This document shows, one piece after another, positions 9,321 through 17,714 of a stretch of 64,000 nt of DNA. The notes beneath the pieces were generated by a model. It saw only the letters and a program-made list of their open reading frames with translations. It had not been told where the DNA came from and did no database searches. Each line of letters begins with the position of its first letter. The stretch's first letter is position 1. The stretch comes from Variovorax beijingensis. Its GTDB lineage: Bacteria; Pseudomonadota; Gammaproteobacteria; Burkholderiales; Burkholderiaceae_C. Location: positions 40,005 through 104,004 of the forward strand of contig NZ_RXFQ01000023.1 in the NCBI RefSeq assembly GCF_003951285.1, in the 5' to 3' direction. A program made the position numbers and the translations under genes.

Positions 9321-10949
9321 TCAGCCCGGCGACGGAGCCGCCTCGAGCAGGCGCATTTCGCGCAGCGGCGAGCGATGGAGCAGGTAGGGCTGCTCGTCGG
9401 CCGTTCCGGATTTCTCGAGTTCCGGCTGGGTCTTGGCCGAGGCGGAAACGGGGCAGGCGCCGCCGTTGCGCATCGCGAGCGCGGCCGCCAGCCGCGCCTC
9501 GGCCGGGTCTCCGAGCTGGTGGCCGAAATCGTCGGCGACGGCGCAGTCGGGCGCGAATCCGTCGCCGTAGTCGCCGAAGTTCTTGTGGTTGACGCCCTGG
9601 AACTGGATCGCGAAATAGCTGGTGCCGCAGTTGTCCTGCGGAGAAAAGCCATAGGGCTTGCCGCAGGTGGTGCCGCCCACGAGATTGACCTTGACGTCGA
9701 TGCCGCGCAGGCCGTTGACGACCGCCTCGCTGGCCGAGCAGGTGTCGCGGCTGACCAGCACCGTGACCTGCGAAAGGCCGAGCGTCGGCAGCGTGGCGCC
9801 GGTGCGGCTGGTGCCGAGGAACGGATAGATGGTCTGGGCCGGCGTCAGGTGGAACGGGTTCTTGTCGTTGAAGACCATGCGCTCGAAAACCTTGCCCGAG
9901 GTGGTGGCCGGCGAAGACACCATGGAGGCGAGGCGGTTGGCGATGTTGAGCTGGCCGCCGCCGTTGTAGCGCATGTCGAGCACGAGGTCCCGCACGCCGT
10001 CCTGCTTGAACTGGTTGAAGGCATTGACGAGCTGCGATTCGGAGGTCGTGATGTGGTCGTTGAAGAGCAGGTAGCCCACGCGGCCGCTGCCGGTGTCGAT
10101 CGTCTTCACGTTCTGCACCGGCGTGCGCGTGATCTTCGCGGCCGCCAGCGTGATGGGCGCCTGCCGGACGCCGCCCACCTCGAACACGAAGGTGTGCGAT
10201 TCGCCCACCGTTTGCGGCGAGATCGCGCGGTTGATCGCGTCGACATTCTCGGTGCCGGTGCTGCTGACGGCATTGACGCCATCGACTTCGACGATCTTCG
10301 CGCCCCGCTGGAGGCCTGCGTTCGCGGCGGGCGAGATCGGCTCGACAAAGGCGATGCGCATGTTGCGCGGCGGAGAGCTGCGCACGATGGCAATCTCCAT
10401 GCCGTAGCCCGGCGCCACGCCGTTCTCCGACAGTTGCCGGTAGCGCTCGGTGTCGTACACGTAGTGGAAGCGGTCCTTGGCGCGGCCCGATGCCGTGAGG
10501 GCCGGGCTCTTGAGCACGCTGAAGTAGGCCACCGGCGTGGCGTAGTCGGCGGCCTTGAGGGTGGTCGGCACCTCGCCGTACCAAAGATAGGTTTCGTCGA
10601 TCCAGCCGCGCACCCAGCGCTTCTCGTCGGTCAGCGTGCCGGGCTTGTCGGGGTAGGCCGCCCCCGTTGCGGGGTTGACGCCGGCACGCGGCGCGGCGCA
10701 CAGGCCGGCCACGGTGGCCGAGGCAAGGATGGCGTCGTCGTCGCCAACGCCATCGCCATCGCCGCCGCTGGTGGGCGGCGGCGTGCTGCCGGACGGCGGG
10801 ATGATCGGAAACCCGCCGCCTCCGCCCCCTCCTCCTCCGCCGCCGCCACAACCCGCCAGCACGCAGACGATGCCGGCCAATGCGAATGCGGCCGCAGCCG
10901 ATGCGGTGAAGCGCGGCGTGGCCCGCGCGTGCCCATTGCCCAAGCTCAT
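9321..10949 (-). CDS. S41-family peptidase lipoprotein with PDZ domain
   Basis: A 542-residue C-terminal-processing-type serine protease. The signal ends in lipobox LAGC (Cys34), followed by an unbroken run of 12 glycines (35-46) and a Pro/Ser linker that should tether the protein to a membrane. A PDZ domain covers roughly residues 200-275 (APGYGMEIAIVR, VEPISPAANAGL). The S41 core follows, with LVLDMRYNGGG, the nucleophile segment DTCSASEAVVNGLRG and the GKPYG segment providing the usual Lys. GAGG lies seven bases before the ATG. It probably degrades envelope proteins; the substrate is unknown. It stands alone, convergent with nothing, about 80 bases downstream of the AAA+ ATPase gene on the same strand. 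Confidence 0.88.
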   Translation of the reverse strand: MSLGNGHARATPRFTASAAAAFALAGIVCVLAGCGGGGGGGGGGGGFPIIPPSGSTPPPTSGGDGDGVGDDDAILASATVAGLCAAPRAGVNPATGAAYPDKPGTLTDEKRWVRGWIDETYLWYGEVPTTLKAADYATPVAYFSVLKSPALTASGRAKDRFHYVYDTERYRQLSENGVAPGYGMEIAIVRSSPPRNMRIAFVEPISPAANAGLQRGAKIVEVDGVNAVSSTGTENVDAINRAISPQTVGESHTFVFEVGGVRQAPITLAAAKITRTPVQNVKTIDTGSGRVGYLLFNDHITTSESQLVNAFNQFKQDGVRDLVLDMRYNGGGQLNIANRLASMVSSPATTSGKVFERMVFNDKNPFHLTPAQTIYPFLGTSRTGATLPTLGLSQVTVLVSRDTCSASEAVVNGLRGIDVKVNLVGGTTCGKPYGFSPQDNCGTSYFAIQFQGVNHKNFGDYGDGFAPDCAVADDFGHQLGDPAEARLAAALAMRNGGACPVSASAKTQPELEKSGTADEQPYLLHRSPLREMRLLEAAPSPG

Positions 10950-11031
10950 CGAGCCCTCCTCGTGCCCGCCGCAGCGGACGGTTTTTCTTTCTTGTCTGCC
11001 GCGCTCCCGCGGCCTTCCTGCTTGCTTTTTG

Positions 11032-13359
11032 CTACTGCATGAAGCCGATGCCGCGCGACTCGCGCACCTCGGGCTTGATGCGGTGCTCGGCCTCGAGCTG
11101 GTCCAGGAATTCCGCGGCCGAGAACTCGACCGCAAGAATATCCGTCTGCCGCTTCACGGCCGCGAAATCCCCCGGGCACAGCTGGTGCAATTGCGCCAGC
11201 CGCGCCTTGATGTCGCCGGTGAGCAGCGCGGCGTCGCCCGCCAGCGCCTCGGTCACGAACATGCGCTCGCGCTGCGGCGCGGTGAGCGGCATGAACTTGA
11301 TCTTGAAGGTGAAGCGCCTGAGCGCCGCCTGGTCGAGCCGGTCGAGCAGGTTGGTGGTGCAGATGAAGACGCCGTTGAAGCGCTCCATGCCCTGCAGCAT
11401 CTCGTTGACCTCGGTCACTTCGTAGGTGCGCTGGGCGCCGCGCCGGTCCTGCAGGAAGCTGTCGGCCTCGTCGAGCAGCAGCACGGCCTTCTCGGCTTCG
11501 GCTTCCTTGAACATGGCGGCCATGTTCTGCTCGGTCTCGCCGACGTACTTGCTCATGAGGTCGCTGGCCTGCTTGATGATCAGCGGCCGGCCGATGGCCT
11601 TGGCGATGTGCTCGGCCAGCGCGGTCTTGCCGGTGCCGGGCGCGCCGTAGAAGCACAGTGTGCCGTGGCCGCGCGCCTTGATCGCCGCCACGATGCGCGG
11701 GATCTCGAAGCGGGTCTCGACGTTGAGCATGTCGAGGTCGTAGGTGGTGACGCTGCGCCGCTCGCCCGGGCCGGTGTCGAGCGTGCCGAGCGCGAGATCG
11801 GCGTTCTTGAGCTGGCGCTCGATCAGCGCCTCCATGGAGGCGCCGTCCTCCGTCTGCGCCAGCCCCGCAAAGCGCACCGCGGTGCGGATCTGCGCGGGCG
11901 TGAGGCCCTTGCGCTCGGCCAGCTTGGCGGTGAAGGCCTCGGACACGACGATGCCTTCGAGCGTCTTCTTCACGAGCTGCTCGCGCGCTCCGGGCGGCGG
12001 CGACTTGAGCTCCAGGTGGTAGGCGAAGCGGCGCCGGAATGCGGGGTCGATCTGCTCGATGCGGTTGGTGACCCACAGCGTGGGCACGGGGTTGGCCTCG
12101 AGGATCTGGTTGACCCAGGCCTTGCCGCTCACGCTGCCGCTGGTGGGCGCGGGAATCTGCTCGGCGCGCGCCATGAACTGCGCGGCCTCGGTGCTGATGG
12201 GCGGGAACACGTCCTCGACCTCGTCGAACAGCAGCGCGGCCTGCGCGCTGCCCTTGAGGAACACCTGCGCGATCTGCAGCGAGCGGTAGCGGTCCCGGCC
12301 GCTCAGCGAATTGCCGTCGCGGTCGGCATATTCGACCTCGAACAGTTCCAGGCCCGCCGCCTGCGCCACCACCTTGGCGAGCTCGGTCTTGCCGGTGCCG
12401 GGCGGCCCGTAGAGCAGCACGTTGACGCCGGGCTCCTTGCGCGCCACCGCCGCGCGCAGCAGCGTGACGAGCATCTGCGCGTCTTCCTCAACAAATGAGA
12501 AGTCGTGCGTGGTGAGCGCGCTCTTGGCCGAGGGCCGCGTGAACACGGCCATCAGTTCGTTGTGGTCGCGGTACTCGCGCATCAGCACCGGCGGCAGCTT
12601 CTCGCTGACCTTCATGAGGTCGGCCAGGTCGGTGATGTTGTGCTCGGAGATCAGGTTCTCGACCAGGCCGATGCGCTCCAGCCGCGAGCCCGCCCGCAAG
12701 GCCTCGCCCACCTCGGTGGCGTTGACGCCCGCGATGTCGGCAATGGCGGCATAGGCCTCGGGCGCATTGTTGACCTTGAACTCGACCAGGAGCGAGCGCA
12801 GGTCGCGCTGGTAGCGTGCGAGCGTGCCGTAGAGCAGCAGCGCGCGCTCGGCCTTGTTGAGCTGCAAGAGGCCCGCGAGCGCGTCGATGTTCTTCTCGAC
12901 CAGCGTCGACTGCTTGCGCAGCGCATGCGTGAGCCAGTCGCGCGTGACGGCCAGCACCGAGAGCAGGTCCTTGGGGTAGTCCTTGGCGTATTCGTCGAGG
13001 TAGAAGAACAGCGTGCCTTCCTCGTAGGGCCCGCGCCACACGCCATGCCGCTCGAGCAGCGTGCGGCCGTCGAAGTTCTCGACGCCCTTCCAGGCCTCGT
13101 TGCCGGCGCAGCGCCGGCCCAGGAATTCGCGCAGCCGCTGCAGCACCGGGGCCGGCCAGACCAGGTGGCGGCCGGTGAGCGAGAGCAGGCCATTGATGTC
13201 GCGGCGCACGTTGAAGCGCGGCCCCTGCTTGGCGGCCAGCGTGAGCACGAAGTGCGAGCACATGAGCTCGAGCACCGGCGCACCCTTGAGCCCAGGCGAC
13301 GGCAATGCCTGCCCGCGTACCGCAGCAGCCACTACATCGACACCCGCACGCTTGACCAT
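11032..13359 (-). CDS. Double AAA+ ATPase (Cdc48/ClpX-like domain pair)
   Basis: A 775-residue cytoplasmic protein with two AAA modules: Walker A YGPPGTGKTEL near residue 316 with Walker B LLFDEVEDV, and GAPGTGKTAL near residue 571 with LLLDEADSF. The second module carries the AAA pore-like segment SKYVGETEQNM and an arginine-finger region RRFTFKIKF. The first 300 residues are helical and unrelated to anything I recognise. Such proteins remodel or unfold partners, but none is identifiable nearby. GGAGG precedes the chosen ATG (MVKRAGVDVVAAAVRG); the longer upstream frame overlaps the divergent threonine ammonia-lyase promoter. Annotation of a specific role is not possible from the sequence. 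Confidence 0.88.
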   Translation of the reverse strand: MVKRAGVDVVAAAVRGQALPSPGLKGAPVLELMCSHFVLTLAAKQGPRFNVRRDINGLLSLTGRHLVWPAPVLQRLREFLGRRCAGNEAWKGVENFDGRTLLERHGVWRGPYEEGTLFFYLDEYAKDYPKDLLSVLAVTRDWLTHALRKQSTLVEKNIDALAGLLQLNKAERALLLYGTLARYQRDLRSLLVEFKVNNAPEAYAAIADIAGVNATEVGEALRAGSRLERIGLVENLISEHNITDLADLMKVSEKLPPVLMREYRDHNELMAVFTRPSAKSALTTHDFSFVEEDAQMLVTLLRAAVARKEPGVNVLLYGPPGTGKTELAKVVAQAAGLELFEVEYADRDGNSLSGRDRYRSLQIAQVFLKGSAQAALLFDEVEDVFPPISTEAAQFMARAEQIPAPTSGSVSGKAWVNQILEANPVPTLWVTNRIEQIDPAFRRRFAYHLELKSPPPGAREQLVKKTLEGIVVSEAFTAKLAERKGLTPAQIRTAVRFAGLAQTEDGASMEALIERQLKNADLALGTLDTGPGERRSVTTYDLDMLNVETRFEIPRIVAAIKARGHGTLCFYGAPGTGKTALAEHIAKAIGRPLIIKQASDLMSKYVGETEQNMAAMFKEAEAEKAVLLLDEADSFLQDRRGAQRTYEVTEVNEMLQGMERFNGVFICTTNLLDRLDQAALRRFTFKIKFMPLTAPQRERMFVTEALAGDAALLTGDIKARLAQLHQLCPGDFAAVKRQTDILAVEFSAAEFLDQLEAEHRIKPEVRESRGIGFMQ

Positions 13360-13466
13360 CGGACAACCTCCAGACGAGGAACTTCTTGGGGCGACCATAA
13401 CGCAGACTTTTGGCTTCGGGAAGACGCGGGAGCGGTAAAAACCCTGATGACGCGATTCCAGCCACA

Positions 13467-14702
13467 ATGCCCGCCATGGTCGGAATCGAAGAAATCCGGC
13501 GCGCCGCGGCGCGTCTCGAGGGTCAGGTGCTCAACACGCCCTGCGTCGAATCGCGCACGCTCTCCGAGATCGTGGGCGCGCAGGTCTACCTGAAGTTCGA
13601 GAATCTGCAGTTCACATCCTCGTTCAAGGAGCGGGGGGCATGCAACAAGCTGGTCGATCTTCTGGAGGCCGACACGCGCGGCGGCAGCGGCAAGGAAGCG
13701 ACGCGGGGGGTGGTGGCCATGTCGGCCGGCAACCACGCCCAGGGCGTGGCCTACCACGCGCAGCGGCTCGGCCTGCGCGCGCTCATCGTGATGCCGCGCT
13801 TCACGCCCGGCGTGAAGATCGAGCGCACGCGCGGCTTCGGCGCCGAGGTGGTGCTGCACGGCGACACGCTCGACGCGGCGCGCGCGCATGCGCTGGAGCT
13901 GGCCGAACGCGAAGGGCTGACCTTCGTCCACCCCTACGACGACGAGGCCATCATCGCCGGCCAGGGCACCGTGGCGCTCGAAATGCTCGATGCGGTGCCG
14001 GACCTCGACACGCTGGTGGTGTCGGTCGGCGGCGGCGGGCTGATCGCGGGCATGGCGATTGCGGCGCGCGAGCGCAAGCCCGGCATCGAGATCGTCGGCG
14101 TGCAGACCACGCGCTTTCCGGGCATGGTGAATGCCGTCAAGGGCACCCAGCACCTGCAGGGCAAGAGCACCATCGCCGAAGGCATCGCGGTCGGAACGCC
14201 CGGCGTGCTCACGCGGGAAATCATCGCCCAGCACGTCGACGACCTGCTGCTGGTCGACGAAGGCGACATCGAGCAGGGCGTGCTGATGCTGCTCGAAATC
14301 GAAAAAACGCTGGTCGAAGGCGCGGGCGCGGCCGGACTGGCGGCGCTGATCCGGCATCCGGGGCGCTTCCATGGCAAGCGCGTGGGCCTGGTGCTGTCGG
14401 GCGGCAACATCGACCCGCTGCTGCTGGCCGCCATCATCGAGCGCGGCATGGTGCGGGCCGGCCGGCTGGCGCGCGTGCGCGTGAGTGCGCGCGACGTGCC
14501 GGGCTCGCTGGCCCAGATCACGGCCACCGTGGCGGAAGCGGGCGCTAACGTCGATGAAGTTCATCACCAAAGAGCGTTTACCATGCTGGCAGCCCAGAAC
14601 GTCGACATCGAGCTGGTGCTGCAGACCCGCGGACGGGCGCACCTGGCCAGCGTGCTGGGCGCGCTGCACGACGCCGGCTTCGAGGCCGAGGAGCAGCACT
14701 GA
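13467..14702 (+). CDS. Threonine ammonia-lyase, PLP-dependent, with C-terminal ACT domain
   Basis: A 411-residue fold-type II PLP enzyme that deaminates threonine to 2-oxobutanoate, feeding isoleucine synthesis or propionyl-CoA. The PLP lysine is Lys54 in SSFKERGACNKL; the phosphate-binding loop is VGGGGLIAG and a glycine-rich LSGGNID lies near 315. One ACT domain (about residues 333-411, starting RVRVSARDVPGSLAQITATV) makes this the shorter, single-ACT type rather than the 514-residue E. coli IlvA with two regulatory repeats. Two in-frame ATGs (13467 and 13476) are both possible. It is transcribed divergently from the AAA+ ATPase with about 107 bases between them. Confidence 0.92.
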   Translation: MPAMVGIEEIRRAAARLEGQVLNTPCVESRTLSEIVGAQVYLKFENLQFTSSFKERGACNKLVDLLEADTRGGSGKEATRGVVAMSAGNHAQGVAYHAQRLGLRALIVMPRFTPGVKIERTRGFGAEVVLHGDTLDAARAHALELAEREGLTFVHPYDDEAIIAGQGTVALEMLDAVPDLDTLVVSVGGGGLIAGMAIAARERKPGIEIVGVQTTRFPGMVNAVKGTQHLQGKSTIAEGIAVGTPGVLTREIIAQHVDDLLLVDEGDIEQGVLMLLEIEKTLVEGAGAAGLAALIRHPGRFHGKRVGLVLSGGNIDPLLLAAIIERGMVRAGRLARVRVSARDVPGSLAQITATVAEAGANVDEVHHQRAFTMLAAQNVDIELVLQTRGRAHLASVLGALHDAGFEAEEQH

Positions 14703-14721
14703 AGGGGGCTCGCAACCCCCT
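14703..14721 (+). terminator. Hairpin after threonine ammonia-lyase, weak terminator candidate
   Basis: AGGGGG, a seven-base loop and CCCCCT immediately after the stop codon. There is no T-run, so intrinsic termination is doubtful. Confidence 0.3.
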
Positions 14722-14790
14722 AGGCCGTGCCGCCGGGGGCCGCCGGTAAAATGGCCGCAGTTTCTGTATTTGCGTATTCGAGGTAATTCA

Positions 14791-14943
14791 ATGTCCAACC
14801 CCACTCCCGTCGAGCCCGGCCACGCCGCCGCCGTTGAAGAAGACGCCGTCGAATCGATCGTGCACCTGATGCCGATCGTGCTCCCGCTGGCTGGCGGCGT
14901 GCTGATGCTGCTGCTGGCATCCATCGCCGTCTACTTGGCCTGA
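14791..14943 (+). CDS. Small single-span membrane protein, unknown function
   Basis: A 50-residue product: a Pro/Glu-rich N-terminal half (MSNPTPVEPGHAAAVEEDAVES) and one strongly hydrophobic C-terminal segment (residues 25-49, MPIVLPLAGGVLMLLLASIA). GAGG lies about ten bases upstream of the ATG, and codon use matches neighbours. It stands between threonine ammonia-lyase and pckG. I do not recognise the family; small Glu-rich, single-helix proteins often associate with a larger membrane complex. That it is a real gene is probable, its role unknown. Confidence 0.65.
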   Translation: MSNPTPVEPGHAAAVEEDAVESIVHLMPIVLPLAGGVLMLLLASIAVYLA

Positions 14944-15003
14944 CAGCCGTTTGCGTCTTCGTCCGCGGGCCGTGCGGCCCGCGTTGACGCAGTCTCCCGA
15001 AGC

Positions 15004-15015
15004 GAAAACGTTTTC
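15004..15015. promoter_or_regulatory. CG-centred palindrome upstream of pckG
   Basis: GAAAACGTTTTC is a perfect 12-base palindrome 77-88 bases before the pckG ATG. The CG-centred shape resembles LacI-family operators. LacI-type control of PEP carboxykinase genes is known in other proteobacteria (PckR of rhizobia), so a comparable input is plausible but unproven. Confidence 0.4.
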
Positions 15016-15091
15016 TCAAACGGACCTCCGCGCCATCGCAGGCGCGGCGTCCCGTTCGGAAAGACGATTTTTTCAACTTAGGAGATTTCCG

Positions 15092-16960
15092 ATGAACGCA
15101 CCCACGATGCAGGGCCTCGCCATCCAGGCACCCTCATACGTCAAGAACGCAAAACTGATTGCCTGGGTGGCCGACATGGCCGCGCTTTGCAAACCCGAGG
15201 CCATTCACTGGTGCGACGGCAGCAAGGAAGAGTACGAGCGCCTGTGCCAGCAACTGGTCGACGCGGGCACCTTCAAGAAGCTCAATCCGGCCAAGCGCCC
15301 CAATTCGTTCCTCGCGGCGTCCGACCCGAGCGACGTTGCGCGCGTCGAAGACCGCACCTTCATCTGCTCCGAAAAGAAGGAAAACGCCGGCCCCACCAAC
15401 AACTGGATGGCCCCGGCCGAGATGCGTGCCACGCTGCAGCCGCTGTTCGACGGCTGCATGAAGGGCCGCACGATGTACGTGGTGCCTTTCAGCATGGGCC
15501 CGCTCGGCTCGCCCATTGCGCACATCGGCATCGAGCTTTCCGACAGCCCTTACGTGGCGGTCAACATGAAGATCATGACCCGCATGGGCAAGGCCGTGTA
15601 CGAAGTGCTCGGCGCCGACGGCGAGTTCGTGCCCTGCGTGCACACCGTGGGCGCCCCGCTCGAGGCCGGCCAGAAGGACGTGACCTGGCCCTGCAACAAG
15701 ACCAAGTACATCGTTCACTACCCCGAGACCCGCGAGATCTGGAGCTACGGTTCGGGCTACGGCGGCAACGCGCTCCTGGGCAAGAAGTGCTTCGCGCTGC
15801 GCATCGCCTCCACCATGGGCCGCGACGAGGGCTGGCTGGCCGAGCACATGCTGATCCTGGGTGTGACCTCGCCCGAGGGCAAGAAGTACCACGTGGCCGC
15901 CGCGTTCCCCTCGGCCTGCGGCAAGACCAACTTCTCGATGCTGGTGCCCCCGGCCGGCTTCGACGGCTGGAAAGTCACGACCATCGGCGACGACATCGCC
16001 TGGATCAAGCCCGGCAAGGATGGCCGCATGTACGCCATCAACCCCGAGGCGGGCTACTTCGGCGTGGCCCCCGGCACCAACCTCAAGACCAACCCCAACT
16101 GCCTCAAGAGCCTGGACCGTGACGTGATCTTCACCAACGTGGCGCTCACCGACGATGGCGACGTCTGGTGGGAAGGCCTCGAAGACGACGTGCCCGGCAA
16201 GAAGCTGCCCGAGCACCTGATCGACTGGCAGGGCAAGGACTGGACGCCTCAGATCGCCAAGGAAACCGGCGCCAAGGCCGCGCACCCCAACTCGCGCTTC
16301 ACCGTGGCCGCCACCAATAACCCGGCGCTGGATCCGGCCTGGGACGACCCCGCCGGCGTGCCGATCGACGCCTTCATCTTCGGCGGCCGCCGCTCGACCA
16401 CGGTGCCGCTGGTCACCGAAGGCCGCAACTGGACAGAAGGCGTCTACATGGCCGCCACCATGGGTTCGGAAACCACCGCCGCCATCGTCGGCCAGGTGGG
16501 CGTGGTGCGCCGCGACCCGTTCGCCATGCTCGCTTTCATGGGCTACAACATGAGCGACTACTTCCAGCACTGGCTGGACCTGGGCAAGAAGGTCGAGGCT
16601 TCGGGCGCCAGGCAGCCGCGCATCTACACGACCAACTGGTTCCGCAAGGGGCCGGACGGCAAGTTCGTCTGGCCCGGCTACGGCGAGAACATGCGCGTGC
16701 TGAAATGGATCATCGATCGCATCGAAGGCAAGGCCCAGGGCGTGGACCATGTCTTTGGCGTGAGCCCGCGCTACGAAGACCTGAACTGGACCGGCCTGGA
16801 ATTCAGCGCCGAGCAGTTCGCCACCGTCACCAGCATCGACAAGGCCGCCTGGGAAGCCGAGCTGAAGCTGCATGCCGAGCTGTTCCAGCAGCTGGCGCAC
16901 CACCTGCCGAAGGAGCTGCCGGAAACCAAGGCGGCCATCGAGCAGCGCCTGGCGGCCTGA
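15092..16960 (+). CDS. pckG: Phosphoenolpyruvate carboxykinase (GTP)
   Basis: Converts oxaloacetate and GTP to phosphoenolpyruvate, the first committed step of gluconeogenesis, needed for growth on the organic and amino acids degraded by neighbouring pathways. The 622-residue product has the length of the GTP-dependent class (ATP-type enzymes are about 530). The class-defining P-loop FPSACGKTNFSML lies around residue 271-283, with the kinase-2-like region WIKPGKDGRMYAINPEAGYFGVAPGTN just after and the guanine-binding FGGRRSTTVPLV near 430. TTAGGAGA precedes the ATG. The open frame reaches further upstream but without family-like residues. A strong bidirectional hairpin terminator follows at 16999-17027. 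Confidence 0.97.
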   Translation: MNAPTMQGLAIQAPSYVKNAKLIAWVADMAALCKPEAIHWCDGSKEEYERLCQQLVDAGTFKKLNPAKRPNSFLAASDPSDVARVEDRTFICSEKKENAGPTNNWMAPAEMRATLQPLFDGCMKGRTMYVVPFSMGPLGSPIAHIGIELSDSPYVAVNMKIMTRMGKAVYEVLGADGEFVPCVHTVGAPLEAGQKDVTWPCNKTKYIVHYPETREIWSYGSGYGGNALLGKKCFALRIASTMGRDEGWLAEHMLILGVTSPEGKKYHVAAAFPSACGKTNFSMLVPPAGFDGWKVTTIGDDIAWIKPGKDGRMYAINPEAGYFGVAPGTNLKTNPNCLKSLDRDVIFTNVALTDDGDVWWEGLEDDVPGKKLPEHLIDWQGKDWTPQIAKETGAKAAHPNSRFTVAATNNPALDPAWDDPAGVPIDAFIFGGRRSTTVPLVTEGRNWTEGVYMAATMGSETTAAIVGQVGVVRRDPFAMLAFMGYNMSDYFQHWLDLGKKVEASGARQPRIYTTNWFRKGPDGKFVWPGYGENMRVLKWIIDRIEGKAQGVDHVFGVSPRYEDLNWTGLEFSAEQFATVTSIDKAAWEAELKLHAELFQQLAHHLPKELPETKAAIEQRLAA

Positions 16961-16998
16961 CGCCGGTCCTCGGGTCTTGTGCGGCCTGTCCGCAACGC

Positions 16999-17027
16999 AA
17001 AAAAGCCGCCCGGATGGGCGGCTTTTT
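16999..17027. terminator. Rho-independent terminator after pckG, probably bidirectional
   Basis: A-run, stem GCCGCCC (17005-17011), loop GGAT, stem GGGCGGC (17016-17022), then TTTTT. The A-run on the other side lets it also serve the convergent gene ending at 17059. Confidence 0.9.
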
Positions 17028-17058
17028 CATTGCACGGCCGGCGGCTGGCGCCGATCGA

Positions 17059-17607
17059 TCAGTAGTAGCGCGAGCTGTTCATCCGGCGCATGGCTTCGTA
17101 GATCGTCGGCATGCGCGCTTCGCTGGAGCGCGCGGCCGCGCGGGCCACGGCGTCCACCTTGGCGGCGACCGCGGCCGACACCTTGCCTTCGGACTCCTGG
17201 CGCCACGTGGCGGCCTGCAGTTCCTGCATCACGCGCGGGTCGTTCTGGGCGGTTTCCAGGAAGCGGGCGTCGGCACGGGCCGAGGCACGGCGTGCGGCGG
17301 CTGCGTTCCAGGCACCGGCCACGCGGGCCAGGGGAGCGCGCAGCGAGCCGGCAAACAGCGCGGCAATACCGAAGGCGGCGCCGCAGAGCACGGCCCAGGC
17401 GGCGAGCAGCGCGCCTTCGTCCCAGTTGGAAACGAGCTTGTCGGCCACCACCATCACCGCCGCGACGACGGCGACGATCAGCAGGGCGATCAGCGGACGC
17501 GAGCCGTTCGCGCCGGCGCGTGCGGCCTTGAGCTGGCCGAACAGGATCTCGGCGCGCTGGACGCCGGGATGGACAGTGGGTTGGTCTACGTGGACAAAGC
17601 TGGTCAT
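17059..17607 (-). CDS. Two-span membrane protein, unknown function
   Basis: A 182-residue protein. Two hydrophobic segments (about residues 38-57, PLIALLIVAVVAAVMVVADK, and 68-90, ALLAAWAVLCGAAFGIAALFAG) are followed by a long Ala/Arg/Glu-rich helical tail probably in the cytoplasm. GGAGGG precedes the ATG. The gene is divergent from a LysR regulator, and the shared upstream region holds an AGGG/CCCT inverted repeat (17651-17670) whose relative occurs upstream of the 57-residue gene at 18705-18878. This suggests that the LysR protein controls it. I do not recognise the family and assign no function. Confidence 0.75.
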   Translation of the reverse strand: MTSFVHVDQPTVHPGVQRAEILFGQLKAARAGANGSRPLIALLIVAVVAAVMVVADKLVSNWDEGALLAAWAVLCGAAFGIAALFAGSLRAPLARVAGAWNAAAARRASARADARFLETAQNDPRVMQELQAATWRQESEGKVSAAVAAKVDAVARAAARSSEARMPTIYEAMRRMNSSRYY

Positions 17608-17650
17608 GATGAATCCCTCCGTGGGACGAATGGCTGGTGCCGATGGGGAG

Positions 17651-17670
17651 ATATTAGGGTTTGCCCTGAT
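17651..17670. promoter_or_regulatory. Operator-like inverted repeat between the two-span protein gene and lysR
   Basis: ATATTAGGGTTTGCCCTGAT, with arms AGGG and CCCT separated by four bases, 44-63 bases upstream of the two-span protein start and 45-64 upstream of lysR. A related sequence lies at 18926-18946. Confidence 0.45.
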
Positions 17671-17714
17671 GTTTTGCCACTTTATCTTTCTGATGTTTAT
17701 CATTCACATCACTG

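Noticed and set aside
10801..10860. Possible frameshift at the glycine tract of the S41 protease
   Set aside because: The frame is open on both sides, with lipobox upstream and protease domains downstream in one frame.
14964..14983. CGCGGGCC/GGCCCGCG hairpin between the 50-residue gene and pckG
   Set aside because: No T-run follows, so it was not called a terminator; GC-rich DNA often forms such stems by chance.
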